Origin: Cyathus striatus
Taxonomy: Eukaryota; Basidiomycota; Agaricomycetes; Agaricales; Nidulariaceae
Length of the DNA stretch: 64,000 bases
Assembly (NCBI GenBank): GCA_025738555.1
Contig: JAOVFP010000020.1
Location: forward strand, 496,001-560,000
Reading direction: 5' to 3'
Shown here in pieces: positions 1-14,759 of the stretch. Positions within the stretch are counted from its first letter, which is position 1. Each line of letters begins with the position of its first letter. Below the pieces are notes generated by a model. It made no database searches. It saw only the letters and a list, made by a program, of their open reading frames with translations, and was not told where the DNA came from. The position numbers and the translations under genes are program-made.

Positions 1-1002
1 TAACTGCTGCGAGCGGGGAAGCGTCGTATCGACATGGGATGACCCAGCTTTCTCAGACTGTACAATTTTGATTGAGTCAAACGAAAATAAACGTTTTGGG
101 ATGGGTCGCTTTTCACTTGGTCCTTTGGGCGGCATTTTTGTCAGAGGTAGAGTAACATACTGCAGTTGCTTCGTGATAGACAAATTGTTGGTCAAGCCCG
201 CCTAAGGCACATTCGGCCAACAGGTTTCAACGTATTGTATGTGCTTATTTAGCAGCACGGTTATTATGTAAGTACAACGGGCCCAACACCGTGTTGGGCA
301 ACACGTATGTACTACTTAGTACTAATAGTAAGTACACTCAATATTATGTATGATAAAATCTCGGGGAAAGCCTGAACAGGCCATGTTCAATATGGAGGGT
401 TCCATAAAATTTCATGCAGAAGTACTACAGGCTACCTCTACTTACTCTCCGTGGGAAATTTAATGGCCTTAAACTTACCTATGTAGTATTTACTATTTTT
501 GACGCTAAGTACCGGATCTCTATCCATTACTTATGTTTCTTTTTAAAATTTTAAATTCGGCACTAAACATCAGAAGATAAACCGAAGGACTAAGTTTAGG
601 ATTCCGTTCTCAATGGACGACATAAATATCTTGTTCTACTTATGTTCTACTCGAAATAAGTATTTTGTAAGTTCCAATACAACCGGGAGTAATCAACTTC
701 TATGAATACTAATAATAATACAGCGCTCATACATACTACTTTGCGATTCCTAAACCTAAGCATGCACGCGGTGCTAACCGCATATGTCGAACCGTTTATT
801 CCAAGAAAACATTGGCAGCGCCGCAGCAGTCACCTTATCCTATCAGTCACTTTATGATGCACAGCAAACCCAAAGAATGTAGGACAAAGGAATGACTGTA
901 CACAGTGGTAAAGAATGTCAGATATAATGAAGATGCTGATATGAAGGCCAATGTCCATGCTATGACATATAATGCATTTGGTATAATTTCTACACGAGAA
1001 GC
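1..1002. other. Gene-free AT-rich stretch
   Basis: I see no supportable coding exon or RNA gene here. The sequence is AT-rich with many scattered copies of short words such as AGTAC, AAGTA and CTTATG, including a cluster at about 300-350. It precedes the 3' end of the minus-strand membrane protein gene, so its right end probably holds that gene's 3' UTR. Confidence 0.6.
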
Positions 1003-2648
1003 TTAGTAGGGCGGTCGCTTGAACTCGTCGCTAATTATTTTTGATTCCAGATCATAGGACTCTGCGTTGTCGTTGACTATTTTGCCTGCTGCATCGTAGG
1101 CCAAGTAAGGCTGATCTGTGGGACTTTGAGTGGTGAAGGTGTCCATTTGCACGTGAACGGCAGGCATTTTGGGGGGTCGAATTCCGGCTGAGCCATTTGA
1201 TCGGAAAGCAAGGGTGGACCCTTGAGTAGTTGAACTGGAGTAAATAAAATTGCATAAGAACCACTGACACGTCAGGAAAAAAAAGAGCTCATGGCGTGCA
1301 CGTACGCAAAGACCTCGGGCCCCTGTGAAGTGAACCTGCTTAAGCGGCGCACCACTCGACATGCGACAATCTACAGACATCGTATTAGCAACTCCAGAAC
1401 TAGAAGATATAGATGTGACACATACAGTCGAGCAAATAGCAGCCGGAACGTTTGCAATAATCGACATGACAGGATTGAGGTTTAACAACATGAAGATCTA
1501 GAAGCGAAGAAGTTCGAGCTACGAAATAAACGGAATAAACGAAAGGTATGGCTTACCGTGGCCAACAGATTAGCAAGGAAGCTAATTGAACAAAGGATAT
1601 CAATGCAAACGTTAGGATCTTCGGCACAGAAAATTATGGTCACGTACGCGATAAGAAAGTAGATCAGGCCATCCTTAAAGATAAGCTCTACCAGTCGGGA
1701 TCGCCCCGTTGCAGGGTATATAAGCTTGAAGGCCGTCAAAGAAAGTACGACGAAGTCGAAGACCATGGAGTATATGAAAGTGACAGCGAGAAGTTTGTTA
1801 TTCGTCTCTGTGATGACACATCCTCCCTGTTCAGGGATCCACGCCGCCTTCAAAAGAATACCTGCTCAAATCTTTAAGTAGAGTGTCTGGAAGTGGAGAC
1901 GCTACGACATACCATGTAGAAGAAGGGACCAGTGACCGAGAATGACAACGATGAGTGGGACAACGATATACCATTTTTGAGACCAAACAGCCATCCTGTG
2001 AAGGGAGAGTCAGAAACATCTACCAAAGTGTTGAGATCTCGCTCACGTTCTTAATGAAAGGTTGATGCTAGCCAAACCAATGGCGGCATTGCCAAAGCAC
2101 TGGTTGAAAGTATAAAGGCCCTGGCAATTGATTTCGCTGTGATTGAATCGTAAGACGAAAGAGTAGTGTTAAGGGAACCACGGTGACTGACGTCGTGACG
2201 TTCAATGCGATCGCACTAGCAAAGGATAAGAGGATGAGCTGATGAGTTTCTTGAACATCTCATTTACGTACATGCCGACGAGAGCAAAGAGCAGGCAGTA
2301 TCTATTGAGGAAGTAGAAAACCTTTCGAAGCAGTGTCAGGAAGTGTCGGCAGCTAAGCAGAGACAAAAGCCGGAATACCAGAGGCCAGCGGAATTTCTTC
2401 CTCCCTGAGATGTAGAGCCAGTCGAAGTCCAAGGAGGTGAACCATTCCCAGCTGAGAAAGTGTTAGATAGAGTAGAGGAAGCAATGATAAGCGTTCGCAC
2501 ATGTAGAGGCCTAAGAGAGTGTGCATGAATCTGCCGAATACAACTATGATGCTGGGGATTAGGGCTGGGAGAAGGGATATCGTCATATCAATGATTGGCA
2601 CGTACGTCCATCCTTCTGGATTTCTTCGAGTGATTGCCAGTCGGGCAT
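1003..2648 (-). CDS. Seven-pass membrane protein, copy 1 (MPDWQS family)
   Basis: Multi-exon minus-strand gene for an integral membrane protein of a family common in Agaricomycetes. Function is not known. The start is the ATG at 2648, giving MPDWQSLEEIQKDG. Successive exons encode hydrophobic segments: FMHTLLGLYM, then FDWLYISGRKKFRWPL followed by FYFLNRYCLLFALVGM, then MAVWSQKWYIVVPL with VILGHWSLLLHG, then KAAWIPEQGGCVITETNN. After these come two helices around FIYSMVFDFVVLSLTAFKL and LIFKDGLIYFLIAYV, and a last one with VMSIIANVPAAI. The tail is hydrophilic and ends ISDEFKRPPY before a TAA at 1003. I recognise the ITETNN loop and the KRPPY ending from this fungal family. No lesion is obvious, though I did not join every exon exactly. 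A paralogue lies at 5401-7033 on the same strand. A receptor-like role is only a guess from topology. Confidence 0.75.
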
Positions 2649-5400
2649 GGCTGTGAGGAGTAGCTCTACAAGAATAGGTAGAGGGGGCGGAGGCCTTGGA
2701 GACTCGGAGCAAGGGACGTAAAGGGATACTTATATCGAACGCATGTGGAGTTGTCGCCTGTTTTTGAATCTTGGGACTTCTGGGTGAGAAGGACGGGGCC
2801 CTTCTTTTGGAGTGGACCCCTTCACGTACGCATTTTTTTAAAAACTTCGAAGACGTCGAAGGTTTGCTTGCTCTCGCTTGTAAAGGGCACTTGCAACACC
2901 TTGGGAATTCCCAGCAATCACCAAACGGCCCCCCTTTCGGAAGTCTGTCTTCCAGGTTCCTACGTCAAGCATCTATCAATCAAGCATCTGCATCAGACCT
3001 GGATTACGGATAGAAATATTCAGAATCCAGATTATCTTTGCGATATGTACTTATTACTTTTCATTTACTTACTGCAATTTACAGCAAAGAATTTAATGAG
3101 CGTTGACGCTGAACGTTGAACATTTATCCAGCATTTATCCCTTTTAGGAAAGAGTCAACCCCACCCGCTGACCAGCATTCTCTAGCATTCTCCTTCCTGC
3201 CAGTCCAAACGAGCATGTGAGTTGCCACTAGCAACTGCTGCAATGGTTCTCTTCCTCACCAGGAGGTCTGCGATCCTATGCCCTTCATCCTGCTGCGTGA
3301 CATTTCCCCAACCTTCCTGCATCATCATTCCGAGTCATCCATCTTCTCGGATCCTTCTTTCCTCTCTCGTGTTTTCTCTTTTTCTTAGCAATGTTTAAGC
3401 GGTTCCTATTGCCTGATGGCTTTGCACATATCACGGCATTTGCTAAAAGTGCCCGCTCCACCAGACGCGCTTGATCCTGCTTAATCCTGCTTAATTCCCT
3501 TCTATCCCACGACATCCATCCCATATACCCTTAAAAAACTTACTCCGTGCACTGAAATATTCTCCAGGCCTTCGTCGTGCAAGTCGTCTGTCTTATGCAA
3601 AGGTCATGCACTTGAGTCAGGTCTATTCATATTCAAATAACCCCACCATCTTCCATGTCGTCTTCATAGTACCGTTCAATAATGAACCTAGGCGTCAAGA
3701 CATAAAAGATCCCTGAACGTCCCTCAGATGCGACAACCGGCTCCTCCGAATTCGGGGACTTTTCATCATCAAGGATTTCCTTCGCCGGTCTTCGACATCT
3801 CTACGCGCGCACTTTCAGTTCCTCTCCGAGGCTTCGTCTGTTACGAAACGCTCTCAGAAATCTTCACCCCTTTGGCCGGGTTTCTTACCCTTGAAATTGA
3901 ATACTATTCATGATTCTCTGGCGCTGCCCTTATTCCAATACTTATGTACTTATCGCTCAACTTCGATGCCATATTGCAGCTTGGCACCGTTTGGCTTTCA
4001 GGTACGTACAACTTGTGGATCCACATACAAAGAATGCGCGCCCATCCGGTCTGCAAGATTTACTCACGGGGTGGTGCTTTTGAGAACATCAAAGTATTAC
4101 ACCACAGGCTCGTTGATTTTTGCGTAGTCTTTTGATGCTCGTCGCAATGCAACATTCAGACGCATCTCCAACAGGAAAAGAAAAACCTTCGCCGAACGGT
4201 CTTCTTCCATGACAAATGTTCCCTTGTAATAGGTCTGATTTAGGTCTGATAGTCTTTCTACATGCCATTTCTATCGCTGCCGAAGCATTTTCTCTCAGCA
4301 GTTACAGGTAGTAACGTCCACAAACGACAAGCATCGTCTTCAAAAATGACGCTGTGTTGTAATATGGAAGTACTACGACCGCGTGTACGCAATGCGCATG
4401 AACTTTTATGAACTTTCCAAAACAGTCTATATTTCTTAAACTCTTTGTGCTCTATGGGGAAGCGTACTAGCCAGCGAAATACTTTCTGGGATATGCTCTA
4501 GGATGCAGACCAAATTGAGCAAGGCAAATTGCAACATTTAGTACTTAACGTGGTGAAGGTGATAATTCATTTCAGTGCTTGATCTCAATTCATGGGTATC
4601 CCACTAAGTAATACCTAAATACATAAGTAGTTGCCGGCGGTGAGTAGCTTCGAAATAGACCCCAAGAAATACGGAGGCGAATAAGACATCTTCAACTTCG
4701 AGATATATACAAATAAGAGTTTGTACTGCATACGGATGTCGATCCCTTCGTCACATCGACCTGTCAAACTTCATTCAGGACGTTAATCGATTTACGCGAC
4801 GGTCCGGGGAATGCAACTTGCGGGGAAAGCTGACATGCACTGATATGTGCATGCGACTACATAGTTGACTTCTCTGCTTAACTTGAATGTAAATTTACTG
4901 TAGAGCCTTTAGATCTCTTTCTACAAGTGCATTGGATGAATGGGGGCCTAGTGTGTCGGAAAAAAGTTTCTTGTGATTCTGATTTTTGGAACTGTCTTTC
5001 CAATTAATTACTACGTACATTGTAATTTACATATATATCTGCATGTTGACGCAATGAGATGCTCAAAGTTGTACCTTCATTAATACACAACAGCATCCAT
5101 CAAATCATAAGTATGTAAAAAAAACTCATTCCGGTATGACTTCTGTATAGGAAATATTAATTCTGAACCCTATGACTGTCGACGAAAAGTATTCACAGTC
5201 GAAGAAGTTTAATTTGTGCATAAATAGATGCTTTGTTCCCTAAATTTGAACTGGGTATGCTCGAAACAATTCAAGAATGTCGATGTAATTATTTTGGTAC
5301 GAGCAAATAAGCTGTCCTCTTTGTCATACATAATAACTTCTACAATGAGTGAAGATATGTCCAATTATCCTCGGGTATATCTTTCTACTATCAACACATT
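2649..5400. other. Spacer between paralogous membrane genes
   Basis: About 2.75 kb between the two seven-pass membrane genes, without a convincing exon. The open frames present have no family resemblance and no intron logic. A small imperfect direct repeat of a GCTTAATCCT word sits near 3470-3495. The left end must contain the promoter of copy 1. The right end is probably the 3' UTR of copy 2. Confidence 0.5.
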
Positions 5401-7033
5401 TTACAGCTCTCCCTTGGCCTCTATATCTAACTCCATATCGGTGTCACTGCTGCTGGGGTTATGAGCTGTCTTGGTTTCATAAGTGGGATCTACACAGTCT
5501 TCTGTACGGGTGAATGTCTCCATCTGATTTTTTTAGAAGTCAATTATACAAAAGCTGAACTAAAAGTGTATCATCCTACCTGGACATGAACACCGGTCTT
5601 CGGTACGTGTCTGAAAGAATGAACAGTGGAAATGCCTCTTGTAGATGCAGTTACCCCAGTTGTCCCTCGGAATGGAATATTGCCTGATACTGAATGAGAA
5701 CTTGAAGCGCCACTGCATTCTCCCATCAGTTATCAAGTTAGACAAGTTTGAAATGGACTGATCGTACTAAATTTCAGGCCCCTGGTTCGTGAAGTTCGTC
5801 AACCTCCGTACTGCACGACAAGCTACAATCTAGCCAGTCTGGTTAATTCATGTCATCAAATAGAAAATTGATGAACATACTGTGGAGAAGACAGCAGCTG
5901 GAACATTGAAGATGACGCTCATAAGTTGATTCAAGTTCAGCACCATGAAGATTGTGGCGATCAAGTTTGCAAGGAAACTTCAGAATGGAATGAACAAGCA
6001 GAAAAATATGCAATGGAAAATCGATACATACGCAATGATGAAGAATATGAGGCCATCCGAAAATATCATCTTCGCAAGTCGGCTTGTCCCAAGGCTACCC
6101 CCATTTTTAGCGTTGAGACCCACAAGCTTGTATACGTTCAAGAGCAACACAGTGAGGTCGAAGCACATGGAATATATAAATATGCGACAAGGATCTTATT
6201 GTTTGTTTTTGTAATTGCACATCCCGTTCCTGGTATCCATACAGCAGTTAATTGAACCCCTTGAATTGAGATTAGCAACCACAACACACATCCCTGTCAT
6301 AAATTACCTTGAAGGATTAATGACCAATGACCAAGGATTATCAGAACTAAGAATCCAATAATATATCTGTTCTGCGACCAAACAGCCATCCTGCGGCAAA
6401 TATGAGTTAGCCTTCATGGGGAACTATAGCATATATTAGGCCTTACGTTCTTATTGATAAGTTGATACTTGCAAGACCCACAGCTGCATCTCCAGCAAGC
6501 TAGTACCGAATTAGATTCTATCGACTTGTAGATGATTGACAACTTACTTGATTGAACGTATAGAGTGTCTGGCAATCAATTTCTCTGTGATATCATTTAT
6601 TTCAGTTATCAAAACACTGCCGCCTATCCATAGAACATACGATGTTGAATCAAGAGCTACAGCACTGAAAGACGTCTTTAATGGTGCATGTATAAATAAT
6701 ACAGGATATTACTCACATTCCAATCATGGCAAACAAAAGTAGATACCTGTTAGCAAAATAGAATATCTTCGCATGGAATTGATGTTAATTGGTACCGATA
6801 TTATAAGGCAATAATTACTTACCATGGGCCACCTGAACCTTTTCTTTCCACTAAGGAAATCAAAATCAAAATCCAGAGACAAAAACCATTCGTAACTGAC
6901 AAGGTAGTAATTTAGAAGGCGGAATTAATAACGACCATAACGCGTACATATAAAGTCCAAGCAATGCGTGCATAAACTTTGTGAACACATCAGCCTCCTT
7001 CTGAAGTTCTATGGGGGATTGCCAGTCCGGCAT
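5401..7033 (-). CDS. Seven-pass membrane protein, copy 2 (MPDWQS family)
   Basis: Paralogue of the gene at 1003-2648, same strand. The start at 7033 gives MPDWQSPIELQKEADVF, and the next helix is TKFMHALLGLYM; both align with copy 1. Downstream the helices contain MCFDLTVLLLNVYKLVG and MIFSDGLIFFIIAYVSIF, then LNLNQLMSVIFNVPAAVFST and the cytosolic segment IVACRAVRRLTNFTNQGPE. The tail has QMETFTRTEDCVDPTYETK and ends EAKGEL at a TAA (5401), so the C terminus has diverged completely from the KRPPY ending of copy 1. Many short introns interrupt it and I did not fix every boundary. Role unknown. Confidence 0.7.
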
Positions 7034-9297
7034 TTTCGTATGTGATGTATTGAGTGTAGAATGGGATAAAGAGAATGAAAGAGATTAAAGAACGACGAGT
7101 AGAAAGGACAAGACACCCCACTGCGAGAACTGGGGAGCAAGGAAAGAAAGGACCACGGTCGATGAAATCCAGCGCGCCTTATAGCTTTGGCTTTGCGAGA
7201 GGAAAAATCTAAGTAGTCACGGAAGCATGATATGACATACCATGAGGTTGATTTTGCTCCATCCGTCACATCCGCTTGCAGGGCGTCCCGTTGGGGAAAG
7301 GAGGGTTGAGAGCGCCTGTGAGGGAGTTCCAGATCGAAAAGATTAATTTGGAACGGACATCTGCTTGGAAAAAAAAACAAAGAGCTAGCTGTCACGTTGG
7401 TACAATTTATCTAGTACCGTTCCTTGCGATAAGATGTACTATTGCTGCGCTGAATGGCAGATGTTTGTATTGCTAAGGTTGACTAGTAGCTTTATCGTTA
7501 GGAGCTTGAACTGCCCCAATCTCGTGGACTCGGACATTGGAAAGGAGGACGCAGTGTCAATGGAAGTATGTAATTACCGGCTGGTATTGGTAAAGATCGT
7601 GGCTTCATGCCAAATGGACGATCAATCGATTATTGCCGGAGACCCTGTATACAACGCTTGTTTGCAAATACTTACTGTTTGGCTGCATCCTCATCTCCTT
7701 CCGAAGGCCCAACTAAGCTAATCTCCAACCTCGCTCGCCAGTCGTGCTCAGTGCCATGTCACTCCATCCTGTGGATCGTCTGAATCCGAAGTGACCTAAC
7801 TTAAATCCGCCCATCATCTAGGCATTGTCTTCACATTGAATGTTTACTTCAGCGCCGAGTTATTATGGCACTTATTTCCGTAATTTTTAAAGTTGTCAGA
7901 AGTCGCTACAGCATGGAACTTCTTCAAAATTTACCATACTCTTTCGGACCTTCCAATGTTCCTGGGAGCTGACCGTGTCTTCAAACTCCTCTTTTTGACA
8001 TTGCACTACTTATACCGATTGTGCAGGCTGTAAAGTGGGTTTGGGCCATTGACGGAATGGATGGCGCGCGTTCTTCAAACTCTTCGGTCTTGGTGAGCGC
8101 GCAACTACAATCGCCAGCAACGCTGATATCGAGTCAAATCTTTGTCTTCACAAACATGCACCACATCTGCTAAACTTGGATCATTCTTAACATCGTTTAG
8201 GTATCCTTGGGAACTGTAATGTGCTTGAAAGTTGATGTTATGTAGCTTCTCGCTGACAACGAGATCTTATCGGCCGTAAGCAGCAGTTGAACACCCGAGT
8301 GCTAAATGATTTACCTTTGCAAAGTTAGGGATTCTCAGTTCATCCTGTACACCAATTGCTTTAATTTACGGCTGCTAGAAATACTTACACGTACTATATG
8401 CTCGGATAGAACCTCTGTTCGACGGCAAAATTGGATAAGTTTAAGGAAACTCCATTGGCTTCATCCCCCTACTAATATCCTTTCAAGTAAGTCTCAGACG
8501 TCGTCGTGGCCCTTCACTCGCAGGTTGTTGACAGTTGGCCGTGTGGCCTGAGGTGGAGCAACGGCTGGTTTCAGCTAGTTTCCCGACACCCGTCTCGGAC
8601 CCTCGGATCCCTGTCTAATAAACAAATTAACTTCGGAATTCGGCTGCGAACCCCCGCCCACAGGAAACGCGATTGTACGCGATTGCTTCGCATCGTATAC
8701 AGGAACGAATGGTCGTGAGATCTTTTCGAAGCATTTGTAGAACTTTGCCTGCTGCAACAGTTCAGCTTGCCTCGCTTTCGAGCTTGCCATCTTCTCTCAT
8801 ACGTAAAAATGTTCTGCATCGCGCTCAGAATGATGATTTTGATTGCCATATCGCAAATGCCATGATGGACGGGGACCTGAGAAGAGTCAAGCTTAACTTG
8901 GTTTCATGGAGGTATCATCCTATCCAATAATTCCACCTTCCAGGCCTATAAGTAGCTTACCTCGAAATCATCGCCGTTATGATTGTGCTTTACTGTGTAT
9001 GACTTGTCAAGTATACATACTTCACTTTACTGGACCAACCTGCACTATACATAAATTCCATAGCATGTATAATTCCAGAGAAATGAATACTTGGTAATAC
9101 GATGTGACAAACCCACCAATCTCAAGGATATACTATATCAAGAAGTCCATTTCGGCCACAAAGGACTGACTACTTCAATCAAGTCCATGAAGGAATAAAG
9201 TACACTAATTTTGGTCCTTAGGAAGTCCAACAACGATGAAATATCTTTAAGCATCAAACTTGGTCCTAAAGCAATAAAGGTTTTGGATGGCGCATAT
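7034..9297. other. Gene-poor region upstream of copy 2
   Basis: No supportable gene in about 2.3 kb. The left part should contain the promoter and 5' UTR of the minus-strand membrane protein copy 2. The right end is the 3' flank of GFA1. Open frames in between (for example near 8570-8930) overlap on both strands and match nothing I recognise. Confidence 0.5.
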
Positions 9298-11916
<2,619 letters not shown>

Positions 11917-13873
11917 TGATACAGGAGTTGGTGACTGCGGGAGATCGAGGGAAGATCAGAATTTTGAGAGACGGTGGATGTATGAAAGTTTTTATGCTCA
12001 CATGTATGTATTAAAGAGGAGAAAAGAAAGATGAAAAACGCGTTGCTGGACGAAGGATAAAGGAGAGATGCTGAAGAAGTGATGAAGAGGAATGCTGGAC
12101 TTTTAGCACCTCCTATATTGGCTGGGTGCGTAAACAACAACAAATACGCTATTTCGTTCCATCAACGCCTAAGCATCGCCTTCCACCTCTCCTTCATCAC
12201 GTTCTGTACCGCCCATGCAGGATGTCAAGTTAAAACCCTTGCTTTTCAATTTCGCACTGCATATGGGAAGCTCTTCGATGTATTCGTCGCATCTCTCACC
12301 GCTCTGGCCGATTTTCAACGCCTAACCTGACTTGCCTGCTCGGCTAATCAGCAGCAACTCGTAGGTTTCCCCCATACTTACTTACTAGTCGTCTGGCAGT
12401 TAGGAGTTGGTTTCGGAATGTTCCAAGGCCTCAAGTTGAACTCGATGACTTGCATCTGGCGTTATCTTTCCTGGGCACGACTCCGTTGGTTCGTTCTCGC
12501 TACGGGGTATTTGTTCCGCAATGGACCTATGTTTAGCAATAAGAAAATCATGTTCCAATTCGAGAAGATCACCGAAAGCTGCGTCACTACCTTAGCGATA
12601 AGTACCATAGAGTACCATGCACAGGTGTTATCTCGCGTACATAAGTACAGAAAACGCCCGAACAGGCGTCCTGTGCACTCCTAGTTCTTGGAACTCATCG
12701 AGGGTGTGGCGGTGCTATAGTGCCACGTATGCTGCGCCAACTGTTGTCTACATACTTATTGTCAGCTTTGCTTGCTAATTAACCCTTTCATACCATCGGT
12801 AAGTAGATCCGTAAATATATAATAATATTATCAACAGCAGAAAGTAGCGCAGTCTATGTACATACAATGGGCGTCGGGATGGCGTATGCCAAGCCCAATC
12901 CCGCACTTTGTATTCATCCATCCAATTTTCTTGGATTTTTCGAACTTCGATCAGCGGGTTGCTATTTTAGATGTACAGTGGTAAAACACGAACCTGCATT
13001 TTTTGAAACAATACTTGCCTATTCCCTATTACTATCTCCTTGACCGAGTCTCATGATACCCTCAGCGCTCTTAACGGCCACGGTCTGTCGGAAGATGGAC
13101 ACTTCCGGTGCTGTCTCCTTGGTTATGTAGCCCCGATACCCGGACGGACTTGCACAAAGCAGATAAAAGTATTAAGTTAAAGTATAAACAACTTCTCTAA
13201 CACAACTTATACTATTAGCGGTCTCAAACTCATCCCTTCTGGTTCCCGAGACTTCCAAGTTTCCTTCCTTACTTCTGTATTAGTATTTCAAATTAATGGA
13301 CTGATTCGGGTTGGATTCGGGACTTAGTCAACGAATCCTAGGTGAAGAGAACTAGAGGTCAAGTGGAGACAGCTACTTAATGTGAACAAGTAATAAATAT
13401 GTTCAGCTTGCGGTGGCCAAAACGACATACAACAATACGTAAGTGAAAAGATATACAATAAGTAGAACATGCTCTAATATACCAACATCAAGACTCCAGA
13501 CTAAGTATGAGCACAGCACTTGAGTGTATCATACGTAGTCTTTATTATTCTGAACCAAGCTTCTTAAACAAAGAAGAGAAGTTATTGCCTACAGCTTTGT
13601 GATGCTAACTCTAGGTAGGTTCTCAAAGATTTTTCTGGTAAAAGCATAGACGTGAAAGTATGTCGTGTAAAAATTTAGTCCCTCATAGATGTTTTCCAAA
13701 AGAATCCGGAGCTCAAGTAGGGGAAATAAAAACAGACAAGATCCTCCATTAAATTCCGGGTGAGATGAGCATACTAAACACAGCGAACTCTAACTATATG
13801 CCGTCTGAGGTCCAACCGAGCATGTATACATTTGTCAAAATGTGCTTCAAGCTCTGAAAGACTTGTCCTCCAA
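11917..13873. other. GFA1 promoter and gene-free spacer
   Basis: The first few hundred bases are the 5' flank of GFA1; read on the minus strand, the part next to the start codon is pyrimidine-rich, as is common for fungal promoters. From about 12.3 to 13.8 kb I see no convincing coding exon, RNA gene or repeat element. Confidence 0.5.
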
Positions 13874-14759
13874 TCATGCCCAAATCCAATTGCTAATTCC
13901 GCGCTTCACTGCCTGAATCGCCCCCTCCCCACGGGCCTCGATGGTTGTGAGTAATGCACGAGGGGCGCGAGTACCCTGAAAAAAAGGAAATGATTGGTAT
14001 AGGTGATCATAATGAACAATGAAGTACTTACGGCGACGTTGACTTCACGGTTCTTTTTCACAGCGGCAGCAGCAGAAGCAGCGGTGGCACTGGCTTTTTG
14101 CTGGACCGCAACGCAGTTACCAAATCCGGCGGTGGTGGTGAATTGCTATACAAAGAGTAAGTCCTGCAATTTTCTTTTGAATGCCAGTGAACAGCCATAC
14201 TACTAGGCAAACATCGCCAGTAGCACCACCTTTGCAGGCAGTGCCTGCTGGGAGCTTTGCAACAACCTGTTCTGATCCTGTACTAGTGGGGTTCTGGTTG
14301 ACAGATGATCTCAGCTGTGACAAGCAATATAAACAGTGATGTCTACTCACACCGTCGCCGTTCTTGGAGACCGTCGCAGCGACAAAGCTCTTGCCAGTTC
14401 CAGCTGCGTCGACCTTAGCGGAAACCTGCCGGGAACCGTCCTTACCACTGATTGTGGGATTCGAGCAATATGCGTCAGGTCCATATCCTAAGTCAGATAA
14501 TACAAATTACAAACCCGTTGAAGTTCGCAACTGTCGTCGTGAATGTTCCGTCGGCGGCGGCAGCCACAGGCGTCGCCGAATCCAAGGCAGTAGCAATATT
14601 CACGCCCGCTCCACAAGGATTAGCAGTAGATGGACGCTTCACATCACTACGTTTCGGAGTTCCAGAAACACCGATGACTGGAGCAACAGCTGCATGCCCA
14701 TGAACCTGAAAACAAAGAGCAAGAAGGACGGTCACAGAGGTCCAGATCTTTGCGAGCAT
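13874..14759 (-). CDS. Small secreted Gas1/GEgh16-like protein
   Basis: Predicted secreted protein of a family widespread in Agaricomycetes and loosely linked to Gas1/GEgh16 proteins of plant-pathogenic fungi, some of which are expressed in appressoria. Biochemical function is unknown. The start at 14759 gives a signal peptide, MLAKIWTSVTVLLALCFQVHG, cut before HAAVAPVIGVSGTP. An in-frame ATG at 14774 is a less likely start. Mature segments are PSTANPCGAGVNIA, TFTTTVANFNG, DGSRQVSAKVDAAGTGKSFV, LPAGTACKGGATGDVCLV and a C-terminal region with FTTTAGFGNCVAVQQK. The Cys residues recur in the pattern of the family. The last exon ends GISNWIWA at a TGA (13874) and carries an IEARGEG segment, so trimming at basic residues is possible. 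Four or more introns. A TATAAAAG box lies on the minus strand near 14952-14959. Confidence 0.75.

Noticed and set aside
7276..7721. Possible small genes upstream of membrane protein copy 2
   Set aside because: The frames overlap the expected promoter and 5' UTR, match nothing, and lack introns or signal peptides.
12300..13870. Search for transposon remains in the spacer after GFA1
   Set aside because: No terminal repeats, integrase, transposase or reverse transcriptase motifs could be found by eye.
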